From Streptomyces mirabilis (lineage in GTDB: Bacteria > Actinomycetota > Actinomycetes > Streptomycetales > Streptomycetaceae): 64,000 nt of DNA. Positions within the stretch are counted from its first letter, which is position 1. Each line of letters begins with the position of its first letter. The stretch covers positions 496,001-560,000 of the forward strand of contig NZ_JBCJKP010000001.1 of NCBI RefSeq assembly GCF_039503195.1, in the 5' to 3' direction. Under the pieces are notes generated by a model that saw only the letters and a list, made by a program, of their open reading frames with translations, had not been told where the DNA came from and searched no databases. Shown here one piece after another: positions 9,247-18,286 of this stretch. The position numbers and the translations under genes were made by a program.

Positions 9247-9440
9247 GGGCTCGGAGGACTGACGCTCGCCCGCCTCCTCCACGTCCACGGCATTCCCGCG
9301 ACGGTCTACGAGGCGGAGACCTCACCGACCGTCCGCACGCAGGGCGGCATGCTCGACATCCACGACTACAACGGCCAACCGGCACTCCAGACGGCAGGCC
9401 TGATCGACGAGTTCCGCGGCCTCATCCTGGAAGGCCGCGG
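9247..9440 (+). pseudogene. Remnant of a TetX-like FAD-dependent monooxygenase
   Basis: One frame reads [20 protein letters not shown], then YEAE and [15 protein letters not shown]. This is the FAD-binding N-terminus of TetX-type flavoprotein hydroxylases. There is no start codon for it, the first strand of the Rossmann fold is missing, and family sequence stops after about 65 codons. Only a fragment remains. Confidence 0.7.
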
Positions 9441-9772
9441 GTCCTCGACCGCTCGCCGCGCTGCACTTCGGGGCGTCCACCCGTGCCGTCGTCGGGTTCG
9501 TCGAGGAGCACGGTTCCGTCCCCTGTTCTTCAAGAACCTTACAGCGGCGGACAGTTCACCTCGGACCCCGCACTCGTACGGAATGAATCTGCTGCGCTCA
9601 CGGACAAGCCGGTCCGCATCCGCTGATACTGCAGCAAGGGGTCCACAACATGCCTTCCTTCGCCGCTCTCAGCAGGCCGACCAGTGCCGGAAGCGCTGAT
9701 TCCTGTGACCGGAAAACTCAGCGTCGAAAGTCTCAGGGTGTGGTTTCGGCGCTTGCCGGCGCGGGCCGATGC
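9441..9772. other. Stretch downstream of the TetX-like remnant
   Basis: No intact gene. A + strand reading near 9530-9626 ([20 protein letters not shown]) looks protein-like and may be another gene end, but I do not recognise it. Confidence 0.35.
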
Positions 9773-10144
9773 TCAGCTCAGGCGGGCTTGCAGGAGGCAG
9801 AATTCGTTGCCTTCGGGGTCCACGAGGCAGTGCCAGGGCTCATCGCCGGTCTGGCCGATGTCGGCCGGGCGCGCCCCGAGCTTCAGGAGGCGTTCGAGTT
9901 CGGCGTCCTGATCCCGGTCGGTGGCGTTGACGTCGATGTGCAGCGGCAGTTTGCCCGCCTTGGGCTCGGTGGTGGGGCTGAAGACCAGAGTCGGCTGCAA
10001 TCCGCCGAACCCTTCCCGTGGTCCGATCTCCACCGCGCCGTCGTCGATGTCGAGCACGATGAAGCCCAACACCTCGCACCAGAACGCCGCCAGCCGTTGC
10101 GGGTCCCGGCAATCGATCACCAGCTCGGAAATGCGACAAGCCAT
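9773..10144 (-). CDS. VOC (glyoxalase/bleomycin-resistance) family protein
   Basis: A 123-residue single vicinal-oxygen-chelate domain pair. Visible features are an N-terminal beta strand MACRISELVIDCRDPQRLAA, the FWCEVLGF segment, LHIDVNATD near the middle, and the terminal DPEGNEFCLL motif. This compact form is common in Streptomyces and has no assigned substrate; it may bind a metal or a small hydrophobic ligand. The ATG at 10144 gives the normal family length. Confidence 0.82.
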   Translation of the reverse strand: MACRISELVIDCRDPQRLAAFWCEVLGFIVLDIDDGAVEIGPREGFGGLQPTLVFSPTTEPKAGKLPLHIDVNATDRDQDAELERLLKLGARPADIGQTGDEPWHCLVDPEGNEFCLLQARLS

Positions 10145-10649
10145 GACCGGGACCCTACAAGGCATCAACCCCACGCAGCCACTCCTTAAACAGCCCAGGG
10201 CCGCAAGGCAATGGGCACCCGGGAGCGGCGGGCCCTGCCGAGTCCGCGCCCGGCTTTCAACGCCGCCCGGACCTCGACCAGTTGGCCGTGGGAACCAACA
10301 CGACACGCGGTTCCAGATCAAGCCGGGCGGCAGGGGCTGGTCGGGTGGGCTGAGGCGGAGCCCGCGACCCTTTTCTGCCGTATGCGCCGTCCGCTCTCCA
10401 GTCCGCGTACTTGAACGTCGCCGCCCCTCACCCGAGGTGATGTTCGCACTGATCGCGGACTTCTTCGGCGCTGGAGAAGCTCCGCCCAGCCACTGCCCCG
10501 ATGGGAAGGAATCACGGGACGACCCGCACCAGCGTGGACGATCTGTATGACGTGGTCGGAGCGGACTTGACCTTGACGCTGGGTCAACCCTCCATCCTTC
10601 CGGCAGAGCTTCCGCGCAGTCGCCCGGAACAGCTCCACAAAGGAGGCAG
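10145..10649. other. About 500 bases without a supported gene
   Basis: Lies between the VOC gene and the ABC transporter operon. A short + strand reading at about 10439-10550 (MFALIADFFGAGEAPPSH) looks protein-like but has no start signal or family. The transporter promoter is expected near the right end. Confidence 0.4.
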
Positions 10650-10655
10650 ATGGCT

Positions 10656-11453
10656 ATGAAAGCCCCATCGATCGCCGGTCCGGCGATTCGCGTGCAGGGT
10701 CTCGAGAAGTCGTACGGAAAGCTCGAAGTGCTGCGCGGTGTGGACTTCGACGTGGCGCGGGGCGACATCTTCGCCCTGCTCGGCTCCAACGGGTCGGGCA
10801 AGACCACGACCGTGAGGATCCTCGCCACGCTCCTCAGGGCCGACGCGGGGACGGCGAGCGTCAATGGCTTCGACGTCGCCACGCAACCGGCGAACGCGCG
10901 GGAGTCCATCAGCCTCACCGGGCAGTTCGCGGCCGTCGACGAGATCCTCAGTGGTCGGGAGAACCTCGTACTCGTCGCCAAGCTGCGTCACCTCAAGGAC
11001 CCGGGCGCGATCGCGGATGACCTGCTCGATCGTCTCTCGCTGACCGAAGCGGGCGCGCGCAGAGTGTCGACATATTCGGGTGGGATGCGCCGCCGGCTGG
11101 ACATCGCGATGAGCCTCATCGGGAGTTCGCCGGTGATCTTCCTGGACGAGCCGACGGCCGGGCTCGACCCCGAGGCGCGCATCGAGGTGTGGCAGGCGGT
11201 CAAAGAGCTCGCCGGCTATGGAACGACGGTGCTGCTCACCACGCAGTACCTGGACGAGGCCGAGCAGTTGGCCGACCGGATCGCGATCCTCCACCAGGGT
11301 CGGATCATCGTGAACGGCACCCTCACCGAGCTCAGGCAGCTCTTCCCGCCCACCACGGTCGAGTATGTCGAGAAGCAGCCGACCCTGGAGGAGATCTTCC
11401 TCGCGATCATCGGCGACGACGACAAGAGCGACGCCACCGGCACGAACAGCTAG
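10656..11453 (+). CDS. ABC transporter ATP-binding protein, DrrA-like
   Basis: A 265-residue nucleotide-binding subunit of a drug/daunorubicin-type exporter. Walker A is GSNGSGKTT, the signature is STYSGGMRRR, Walker B is VIFLDEPTAGLD, and the switch region LLTTQYLDEAEQLADR follows. The C-terminal LEEIFLAIIGDD segment is typical of DrrA-like proteins. There are two candidate starts: ATG at 10650 is only 3 bases from the GGAGG, while ATG at 10656 has a 9-base spacing and is preferred. The permease follows after 9 bases and a MerR regulator after that, forming an operon for efflux of an unidentified compound. Confidence 0.93.
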   Translation: MKAPSIAGPAIRVQGLEKSYGKLEVLRGVDFDVARGDIFALLGSNGSGKTTTVRILATLLRADAGTASVNGFDVATQPANARESISLTGQFAAVDEILSGRENLVLVAKLRHLKDPGAIADDLLDRLSLTEAGARRVSTYSGGMRRRLDIAMSLIGSSPVIFLDEPTAGLDPEARIEVWQAVKELAGYGTTVLLTTQYLDEAEQLADRIAILHQGRIIVNGTLTELRQLFPPTTVEYVEKQPTLEEIFLAIIGDDDKSDATGTNS

Positions 11454-11462
11454 GGGACAAGG

Positions 11463-12224
11463 ATGACCGCGTACTTCTTCGGCGACACTGCTGTTCTCAC
11501 GGGGCGGACCCTGCGCCATGTCACACGCAGCATGGACACCATCATCACGACCGTCATCACGCCGGTCGCCATGATGCTGATGTTCGTCTACGTCTTCGGC
11601 GGGGCGATCGACACCGGGTCGGTTTCGTACGTGAACTACATGCTGCCCGGCATCCTGCTCATCACTATCGCGTCGGGCATCTCCTACACCGCGTACCGGC
11701 TGTTCACCGACATGAAGAGCGGGATCTTCGAGCGATTCCAGTCCATGCCGATCGCACGGTCAGGTGTGCTGTGGGCACATGTCTTCACCTCTCTGGTCGC
11801 CAACCTGATCTCGCTCGTGATCGTCGTGGGCGTCGCTCTGCTCATGGGCTTCCGTTCAGGGGCAGGTGCACTGGCATGGCTCGCGGTCGCCGGCATCCTG
11901 CTCCTGTTCACCCTGGCGCTGACCTGGATCGCCGTGATCCCCGGGCTCTCCGCGGCATCGGTCGAGGGCGCGGGCGCGTTCGCCTACCCGCTCATCTTCC
12001 TGCCGTTCATCAGCTCGGCGTTCGTGCCCACGGAGACCATGCCTGGCCCGGTGCGCTGGTTCGCGGAACATCAGCCGGTGACGTCGATCGTCAACACGAT
12101 CCGCGACCTGTTCGCCCGGCAGCCGGTCGGCGACGGCATCTGGATCGCGCTCGCGTGGTGCGTCGGCATCCTCGTCGTGGCGTACGTCTTCGCGATGGTC
12201 GCCTATCGCCGGAAGATCGCCTGA
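11463..12224 (+). CDS. ABC-2 type transporter permease
   Basis: A 253-residue membrane subunit with about six hydrophobic segments (for example residues 30-50, 60-80, 105-130, 140-165, 225-245). The family segment FERFQSMPIARSGVLWAHV is present, as is the late SSAFVPTETMPGPVRWFAEH stretch of DrrB-like permeases. It starts 9 bases after the ATPase stop and is translationally close to it. The pair would form an exporter in the cytoplasmic membrane. Confidence 0.92.
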   Translation: MTAYFFGDTAVLTGRTLRHVTRSMDTIITTVITPVAMMLMFVYVFGGAIDTGSVSYVNYMLPGILLITIASGISYTAYRLFTDMKSGIFERFQSMPIARSGVLWAHVFTSLVANLISLVIVVGVALLMGFRSGAGALAWLAVAGILLLFTLALTWIAVIPGLSAASVEGAGAFAYPLIFLPFISSAFVPTETMPGPVRWFAEHQPVTSIVNTIRDLFARQPVGDGIWIALAWCVGILVVAYVFAMVAYRRKIA

Positions 12225-12239
12225 GGCAGGCTGAGACCC

Positions 12240-13031
12240 ATGCTCACCATCAGCCAGCTTGCGGCGTATTCCGGGGTGACGGTGCGGGCGGTACGCCATT
12301 ATCACCAGATCGGGCTGCTGCCGGAGCCCGAACGCGACCGATCCGGGTACCGGATCTACGACGCTGCCGCGGTCGTACGACTGATCCGGATCCATACCCT
12401 GGCAGATGCCGGCGTGCCGCTGGCCAGGGTGCAGGAACTCCTCGACGCCGACCCGGAGGAGTTCGCCGATGGCGTCCAAGAAATCGACAAGGACCTGCGT
12501 GCCGAGATCCGGCGGCTGCAGGGCACGCGCAGACGACTCGCCCGGCTCGCCGCCGGAGAGCACCTGGCGCTCCCCCGGAGCGTCGTGGACTACCTCGACC
12601 GGCTGCGCGGTCTCGGTGTCGAGGAGCGGTACATCGAGCTGGAGCGGGATGCCTGGATCATGATCGCCGCCCAGGTGCCGCACCTGATCGACGCCGTGAT
12701 CGCCAAGAAGCACGAGCAGTTGGACGATCCCGACATGGTGAGGCTCTACAGCTTTCTCAGGGGGGCGCTCGACTGCTCGGCCGACGATCCGCGGGTCGTC
12801 GAGGTCGCCGACATCCTGGAGCGCCTGAGGATTCGGGCTGTGGAGGCCGGCGAGGTGGGTGCCGACGGCTTCGACGACCAGTTCGTCGACCTGCTGGACT
12901 CCACCATGGTCGAGTCCTCACCGGGCGCCGAGCGGGTGCTGGCGATCCTGGAGGAGCGAGGCTGGAGGGGCTGGACCCGTATCGAACGCGTGCCTGCCGA
13001 CAGGCTCAACACTGAGCTGCCGCCGTCTTGA
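12240..13031 (+). CDS. MerR family transcriptional regulator
   Basis: A 263-residue regulator. The N-terminal winged helix is plain (MLTISQLAAYSGVTVRAVRH, then YHQIGLLPEPERDRSGYRIY), followed by a dimerising helix and a long C-terminal effector domain of about 150 residues. It is the third gene of the ABC transporter operon, 15 bases after the permease, so it probably controls that exporter in response to its drug substrate. The effector domain has no TipAS-like signature I could recognise. Confidence 0.9.
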   Translation: MLTISQLAAYSGVTVRAVRHYHQIGLLPEPERDRSGYRIYDAAAVVRLIRIHTLADAGVPLARVQELLDADPEEFADGVQEIDKDLRAEIRRLQGTRRRLARLAAGEHLALPRSVVDYLDRLRGLGVEERYIELERDAWIMIAAQVPHLIDAVIAKKHEQLDDPDMVRLYSFLRGALDCSADDPRVVEVADILERLRIRAVEAGEVGADGFDDQFVDLLDSTMVESSPGAERVLAILEERGWRGWTRIERVPADRLNTELPPS

Positions 13032-13171
13032 GGGCAGTTCAGGAGCCCGGTGTGACGCTGGTCGGGGGTGGTTGCGCTCTCCGGGGCGGCAGTCTGCCGT
13101 GCAGATCTTCTGGCAGGACGCTTTCGGGACTTTCCGCTCGACGTCGCCGGTGTTGCCGCACGATCAGCCCC

Positions 13172-13625
13172 ATGACGGACCCCGTGGTGCTGGAGCGGAT
13201 CGCCACGCCTCGTGCGGAACTGGACGGACTCGAAGAGCAGTTGGCCAAGCAGCTGGAGGAGGTGCACGCCGAGCGGGACGAACTCGCGGTCGCCGAGAAG
13301 GTGCCGGAGCGGCCGAGCGAGAAGGTCGCCACGGCACAGGCGTCGACCGCGCCGGGTCTGCGCAGGTGGGCGGGCGCGGGGCACTGCCGGTCCCGCACCG
13401 CGCGCCGGGCGTGGACCAGAGGGCGCTGCCTCCGGAGTACCAGCGCATCCTCGCCGTCGCGCAGCATGCCGCGGGGCCGGTGAAGACCCGGCAGGTCGGC
13501 GAGCCGTTCGGGCTGACACCGGGGGGCGGGGCGCCCTGGAGCCGCTGCGCGGGTAGCTGACCAAGCTGGCCGACCGCGGCTGGCTGCGGAAGCTTCCCGA
13601 CGGGAAGTTCACCGCTCGGCTGTAA
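13172..13625 (+). pseudogene. Broken small coiled-coil protein gene next to the IS5-like remnant
   Basis: The first frame starts MTDPVVLERIATPRAELDGL and continues as a charged coiled coil. The reading then moves to a second frame (ALPPEYQRILAVAQHAAGPV) and back to a third stretch ending KLADRGWLRKLPDGKFTARL. There is a TAG just before that end. I read this as one gene of about 150 codons with at least two frameshifts and one nonsense codon. The family is a conserved Streptomyces hypothetical with a winged-helix-like C-terminus; function unknown. Confidence 0.6.
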
Positions 13626-13662
13626 GCGTAACCGCGGTCTGCCGGGCGGCCGTTGAGTTTGT

Positions 13663-14196
13663 GTGACCAAAACCAAAGGGCCCGCCAAGGGGCACCGTCT
13701 CCCTTGTCTACCGGTGTGGTCTGCCGCTGTCCAAGCGCGCGCCCTGACCCACGTCGCCGACCTGCTTCGGCGCCACCTGAAGGCGATACGCTCGCGCCGG
13801 CGGGCGCTGCCGCCCGGGAAGATCGCGCTGATCGTCCTCGCGGTGCTTTGGCACGACCCGCGCCTGGCCGACATGGCAGGCGGCAGCAACATCTCCGCCA
13901 CCACCGTGCGGCGCTGGTGCGACGAGGTCATCGGCCTACTCGCTGCGAAACCTTCGCGGCTGGACCGCGCCCTGAGAAAGATCGCCAAGCGGGGCGGCGA
14001 AGTCGTCCTGATCGACGGCGCCCTCATCCCCACACAGCGCCGCACCGGCGCCGCGAACCGCCCGAACTGTTCCGGCAAACACCACCGCCGCTGCCTGCAC
14101 GTCCTGGCCCTGACCGACGAGCGAGGCCGCGTGATCTGGATCTCCGCCACAGCACCACCCCTGACCAGCTACTTCGAGATGGTGCATGCTCACCGT
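13663..14196 (+). pseudogene. Truncated IS5-type transposase
   Basis: From GTG/ATG-like start MTKTKGPAKGH the frame reads an N-terminal helix-turn-helix region and the first half of a DDE domain (VVLIDGALIPTQRRTG contains the first Asp). Family sequence ends at YFEMVHAHR, after about 175 codons. The second catalytic half is missing. The frame then happens to run on into the downstream dehydrogenase without a stop, which is a chance fusion rather than a two-domain protein. Confidence 0.75.
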
Positions 14197-14340
14197 TCGT
14201 CAAATACTTCCTCGGACCGTTGGTCCTGGGAAGACAGCTCCGTTTCTGAACCGTTGAATGCGATGGCCCGGTCGATGTGTGGCCGTCCAGGGCGTGACCG
14301 TCCAAGACCTGTCCGAACGAGGAAGAGCGGTGATCACGTG

Positions 14341-15258
14341 ATGAAGGCGGTGCGGTTCCACGAGTACGGCGGGATCGATGTGCTGCGGGTGGAGGAGGTG
14401 GAGCGGCCGGCGCCCGGCCCCGGGCAGGTGTTGGTCGAGGTCCGCGCGGCCGGGATCCAGCCCGGCGAGACGATGATCCGCAAAGGCGCGCGGCACGGAC
14501 GCTGGCCGGCGACCTTCCCTTCCGGGCAGGGCAGCGATCTGGCCGGCGTCGTGGTGGAAGCCGGTCCGCAGGTGCGTGGCTTCGCAGTGGGCGACGAGGT
14601 CCTGGGCTTCACCCATCACAGGGCGAGCCACGCGGAGTTCGTCGTGGTCGACGACGTGAATCTGACCTCGCGCCCGGAGGGGCTTTCCTGGGACGTGGCC
14701 GGGTCGTTGTACGTGGCCGGCACGACCGCGTACGCCACCGTGTTCGCCGTGGACCCCCAACCGGCCGAGACAGTCGTCGTGTCCGGTGCGGCGGGCGGCG
14801 TCGGGTCTCTTGCCGTACAGCTCGCGCGGCGACGCGGCGCCACGGTGATCGGGCTGGCCAGCGAACAGAACCATGCCTGGTTGAAGGATCGCGGTGTCAT
14901 CCCGGTCGAATACGGGCAGGACGCCGCCGAACGGATCCGGCAGGCTTCCGGCGGGAACGTCGACGCGTTCATCGACACGTTCGGCGACGGCTACGTGAAA
15001 CTGGCCGTGGAGTTGGGCGTGTGGCCCGAGCGGATCAACACGATCAGCGACTGGCAGGCCGCGGCCAGGGTGGGGGCGCGAACCTACGGAGAAGGTGCGG
15101 CGGCGTGCGCCGTCGTGCTCGGCGAGCTGGCCCGGCTTGCCGCGCGCGGAGAGCTGGAAGTGCCGATCGCCCGCACATACCCGCTGGAGCGGGTGCGAGA
15201 CGCGTTCCGCGAACTGGAACGACGACACACCCACGGCAAGATCGTGCTCCGGCCCTAG
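14341..15258 (+). CDS. Zinc-independent medium-chain alcohol dehydrogenase / quinone oxidoreductase
   Basis: A 305-residue NADP-binding MDR-family protein. The GroES-like half begins MKAVRFHEYGGIDVLRVEEV, and the Rossmann half carries AAGGVGSLAVQLARRRGATV. Zinc-ligand cysteines of classical ADHs are absent, as in quinone-oxidoreductase-type members. The ATG at 14341 is chosen because family similarity starts exactly there, and a GAGGA lies upstream. The frame is open upstream only through the transposase remnant. It is the only apparently intact gene in the 13.1-17.0 kb remnant zone. Confidence 0.88.
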   Translation: MKAVRFHEYGGIDVLRVEEVERPAPGPGQVLVEVRAAGIQPGETMIRKGARHGRWPATFPSGQGSDLAGVVVEAGPQVRGFAVGDEVLGFTHHRASHAEFVVVDDVNLTSRPEGLSWDVAGSLYVAGTTAYATVFAVDPQPAETVVVSGAAGGVGSLAVQLARRRGATVIGLASEQNHAWLKDRGVIPVEYGQDAAERIRQASGGNVDAFIDTFGDGYVKLAVELGVWPERINTISDWQAAARVGARTYGEGAAACAVVLGELARLAARGELEVPIARTYPLERVRDAFRELERRHTHGKIVLRP

Positions 15259-15266
15259 GTCCTCGT

Positions 15267-15377
15267 CAAATCCCCTTCGGTGGCGTCGAACGCAGCGGCT
15301 ACGGACGCGAGCTGCCCGACCTCGCCCTGCGGGAGTTCATGAACGCCAAGACCGTCTGGATCACCCAGGACGCCTGA
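15267..15377 (+). pseudogene. C-terminal scrap of an aldehyde dehydrogenase
   Basis: The frame reads QIPFGGVERSGYGRELPDLA and then REFMNAKTVWI before a TGA. This is the last about 36 residues of a succinate-semialdehyde-type aldehyde dehydrogenase. The catalytic glutamate and cysteine regions are absent. Confidence 0.8.
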
Positions 15378-15452
15378 ACCCCTTGGCACCGGACGGCAGT
15401 CGACACCGCTGGCATGCGCGCGTCGCGGCGCGCGTCGCGTGGAGGCGCGACG

Positions 15453-15854
15453 ATGAGCGGAACGAACGGACCCCGCCGTCCGGGCAGGGTTGGCCCGTGG
15501 TCGCCGTGCTCGGCACAGGGACCACGGGGGAGGCCATGGCACGCAACATCGCGGCGGCGGAAGTGGGGCTGCGCGCCTGGAACCGAAACCGCGCCGCCGC
15601 CGAGCCGCTGGCCGACACCGGCACCACGGTGTGCGACACGTCGGCCGCGGCCTGCCAAGGCGCCGACATCGTACTGACCGCGCTCGCGAACGAGAAGCCG
15701 GTCGCCGACGTGATGGACCAGGCCCGCGACGGTCTGGGCGGCCACGGTGTGGGTGCAGACGTGCACCGTCTCCCCGGACGGGTCCCGCCGTCTCGCGGAA
15801 CAGGCGACCCGCCTGAACGTCGCGTACGTCGAAGCCCTGCTCCTCGGCACCTGA
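15453..15854 (+). pseudogene. Frameshifted N-terminal half of a 6PGDH-like NAD(P)-dependent oxidoreductase
   Basis: An ATG with GGAGG upstream begins MSGTNGPRRPGRVG. A second frame then gives the Rossmann start VVAVLGTGTTGEAMARNIAA and runs to about residue 90. A third frame supplies TVWVQTCTVSPDGSRRLAEQ and ends VEALLLGT before TGA. This is the NAD-binding domain of a beta-hydroxyacid/imine-reductase-type enzyme with at least two frameshifts; the C-terminal dimerisation domain is missing. Confidence 0.75.
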
Positions 15855-15890
15855 CTGGACCGTCCCTTCGAGAGAGGCGAGGGAGGAACG

Positions 15891-16443
15891 ATGACCCGTG
15901 CCGGCATCGCCGCCGTACGTTCGAGCACGGCGCAACTAGTTGAGAGCATCCCCCAGGTGGACGACGAGCAAGGGGAGCTGCCGTCCTCGTGCGGCGGCCG
16001 GCGTGCCATCGACGGGGTGGCCCACCTCGCGGCCCTCACCTCCGAGGCCGTGGACCCACCGCCGCCGGCCCTTCCCTGCCGAAGAACCGCGAGCGGTACC
16101 AGGACCTGCGCGTCGACGAACGCAGTAGCTGGAGCGATGCGGAAGTCCTCGACGAGTGGCGGCGCGGCAACCCCCGGCAACTGGAGCTCCTGGAAGCGGC
16201 CCAGGAACCGCCCGGGCCGACGAGGCCGTCGAATGCCCGGGCTCGGTACGTATCCGCGCCATCTCCTGGCGAACACCATGGCGTTCAACGTCTTCTGCCA
16301 CGTGCGCCACAACATGCACGCCCGAACGGCCCGCTCCCGTTCACCCTGCCGGAACCGACCCACGGCCAGGTCGCCCCCGCCGTCGACTTCGTGCTCGCCG
16401 GTCTCCCCCAGATGCAGGGACCCGAACTGACCGCCACCGTCGA
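15891..16443 (+). pseudogene. Shattered maleylpyruvate-isomerase-like (mycothiol-dependent, DinB-fold) gene
   Basis: Three frames must be joined: MTRAGIAAVRSSTAQLVESI up to AALTSEAVDPPP, then NRERYQDLRVDERSSWSDAE up to RQLELLEAA, then LGTYPRHLLANTMAFNVFCH, and finally PEPTHGQVAPAVDFVLAGLP. Together these follow the order of the maleylpyruvate isomerase N-terminal-domain family. The C-terminal part is replaced by hydrolase sequence at about 16450. Confidence 0.65.
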
Positions 16444-16458
16444 TGGGCCCCGCACCCG

Positions 16459-17040
16459 CGGATCTACGAGGTGTCGCCGGATCAGGGAGGTGACATTCTG
16501 GCCGGCCTGCAGACCGGAGAAGGTGTCACGAAACCCGACGTCGAGGAGGAATGGGTGACCGTCGACGCCGGCAAGTGGGGGCAGGTACGCACCCGCGTCG
16601 TGCGCCCGCGCGGCATCTCCGGGACGCTTCCGGTCATCCTCTACATCCCCGGAGCCGGGTGGGTGTTCGGCGACGAGAACACCCACGACCGCCTCGTACG
16701 CGAACTCGCCGTCGGCGCCGGTGCGACTGCGGTCGCCCCCGTCTACGACCGGGCCCCGAGGCCAAGTACCCCACCCAGATCGAGCAGAACTACGCCGTGG
16801 CCCATTGGTCCGCCCGCGAAGGCGCACAGCACGGCCTGGATGCCTCGCGCCTCGCCGTGTGCGGCGACTCCGCGGGCGGAAACATGTCCGCGGCCCTCGC
16901 CCTGATGGCCAAGGACAGGGGCGGTGATGTCCGGGTCGGTTGCCAGGTCCTGCTCTACCCCGTCACGAACGCCGACTCGACACCCCGTCCTACCTGCAGT
17001 TCGCGGACGGGGAGTACCTGACCCGACGCGGTAAACCCGG
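16459..17040 (+). pseudogene. Truncated, frameshifted alpha/beta hydrolase (HSL/lipase-like)
   Basis: The first frame carries EEEWVTVDAGKWGQVRTRVV and the oxyanion-hole strand ILYIPGAGWVFGDENTHDRL. The next frame carries LDASRLAVCGDSAGGNMSAA with the nucleophile serine in GDSAGG, and a third frame gives DTPSYLQFADGEYLTR. The usual HG of the HGGGW/HGAGW motif reads PG here. Catalytic Asp and His lie beyond the truncation, so the gene is dead. Confidence 0.75.
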
Positions 17041-17076
17041 CGACGTCGGCGGTGATCCCCGGGATACTGGTCGCCC

Positions 17077-17823
17077 ATGGATGAGGTCAACGTCGTTGTC
17101 GCCCATTCCGAGCGCGCGACTCTGCGCGTCGGTGACGTGTTCTTGAAGGTGGACGCCGATCAGGCGCGCATCGACGTCGAGGTCGAGGCGATGTCCCTCG
17201 CGCCGGTCCCGACCCCGGAGGTCCTGTGGCGCAAGCCGCCCGTGCTCGCGCTCGCCGCACTCCCCGGGACGACGCTTGGGCGCCTCGGCGGGCCGGCGAC
17301 CGGGTCGTCGGCGGCGTGGGCCGCGGCGGGCGCCGCCATCCGGAAGCTGCACGACGCGCCGCTGCCGCCCCTGCCGGGCCGGGCCGGCCGGAGCATCGTC
17401 GCGCTGGCGGCGGAACTCGACGACGAGTGCGAGTTGCTCGTGACGAACGGTGTCCTGCCCGCTGACCTCGTCACCCGCAACCGCCAAGTCGCCGAGGCCG
17501 CGCTCCGGCCGTGGACTCCGGCGTTCACGCACGGCGACCTGCAGATCGCGCACGTCTTTGTCGACGGCGGCGAGGTCACGGGCATCATCGACTGGTCCGA
17601 GGCGGGCCAGGGTGATGCCCTGTACGACCTCGCCACCTTCACGCTCGGACACGAGGAGCACCTCGACGACGTCATCGCCGGCTATGGCACCGACATCGAC
17701 CTCGACGTGATCCACGCGTGGTGGTCGTTGCGAAGCCTGCTGGTGGTTCGCTGGCTGATCGAGCACGGCTTCGACCCGTTCGAGCCGGGCTGTGAGGTCG
17801 ACGTGCTGAGATCCCGGAGGTGA
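17077..17823 (+). CDS. Aminoglycoside-phosphotransferase-like (APH) family kinase
   Basis: A 248-residue small-molecule kinase of the APH/choline-kinase fold. The catalytic loop is FTHGDLQIAHVFVDGGEVTG and the metal-binding DFG-like segment is IIDWSEAGQGDALYDLA. The N-terminal lobe is short, with a lysine in GDVFLKVDAD. The ATG at 17077 begins MDEVNVVVAHSERATLRVGD. The substrate is unknown; such proteins phosphorylate antibiotics, sugars or macrolides. It stands alone between remnants and is apparently intact. Confidence 0.85.
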   Translation: MDEVNVVVAHSERATLRVGDVFLKVDADQARIDVEVEAMSLAPVPTPEVLWRKPPVLALAALPGTTLGRLGGPATGSSAAWAAAGAAIRKLHDAPLPPLPGRAGRSIVALAAELDDECELLVTNGVLPADLVTRNRQVAEAALRPWTPAFTHGDLQIAHVFVDGGEVTGIIDWSEAGQGDALYDLATFTLGHEEHLDDVIAGYGTDIDLDVIHAWWSLRSLLVVRWLIEHGFDPFEPGCEVDVLRSRR

Positions 17824-17859
17824 GGCTGCGCGGGCACGACCGCTGTGAGTACGTTCTGA

Positions 17860-18042
17860 CGCATCGAGCAGGCCATCCCCTGGGGGTACTTGCTGCCGGC
17901 CTTGCCCCATCCACCGGGGACGGACCGGTGGCCGGCCCGCCCTACATCCCCGCAGCCGTCGCCAGCAGGCCATCCCCGAGCCGAAGCCCAGCTCCTGGGG
18001 CAGAGACAGCCCCCTTCGGCCAGCATCAACCAGAACTGACAT
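17860..18042 (-). pseudogene. Internally deleted IS5-family transposase remnant
   Basis: On the minus strand one frame reads SLPQELGFGSGMACWRRLRG, the N-terminal domain of IS5-type transposases. Another frame slightly further reads GKAGSKYPQG, resembling the GKTGSKHH segment that comes about 80 residues later in the family. The middle is deleted and the rest absent. Confidence 0.5.
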
Positions 18043-18286
18043 AACGTCATTGCCAGAGGTCCAGAAGCCTCTTTGAAGAGCCGATATAGGCATTCGGTCT
18101 ACGCATACGAGGCCGCGGCAGGTTGAGGCCGCCGGAGCGGGGCGTGGCGGGCTACTTCGACGTGCTGTGCCGGCTGGGCAGTTCGAGGGCGTGGTCCTGC
18201 CGGGAGAACAACCGTCGGTCGGAGGCCAGCGAAGTGTTCGCGGCCACGTCGAGGCACCTGAGGACTACCGCTGTCCGAACTGACGA
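18043..18286. other. Short stretch between IS5 remnant and Imm49 pseudogene
   Basis: No gene recognised. Open readings on both strands lack family sequence or start signals. Confidence 0.35.

Noticed and set aside
13663..15258. A single 531-codon frame joining transposase and dehydrogenase
   Set aside because: The transposase stops in mid-domain, and the dehydrogenase begins at its usual first residue with its own start; the fusion is chance.
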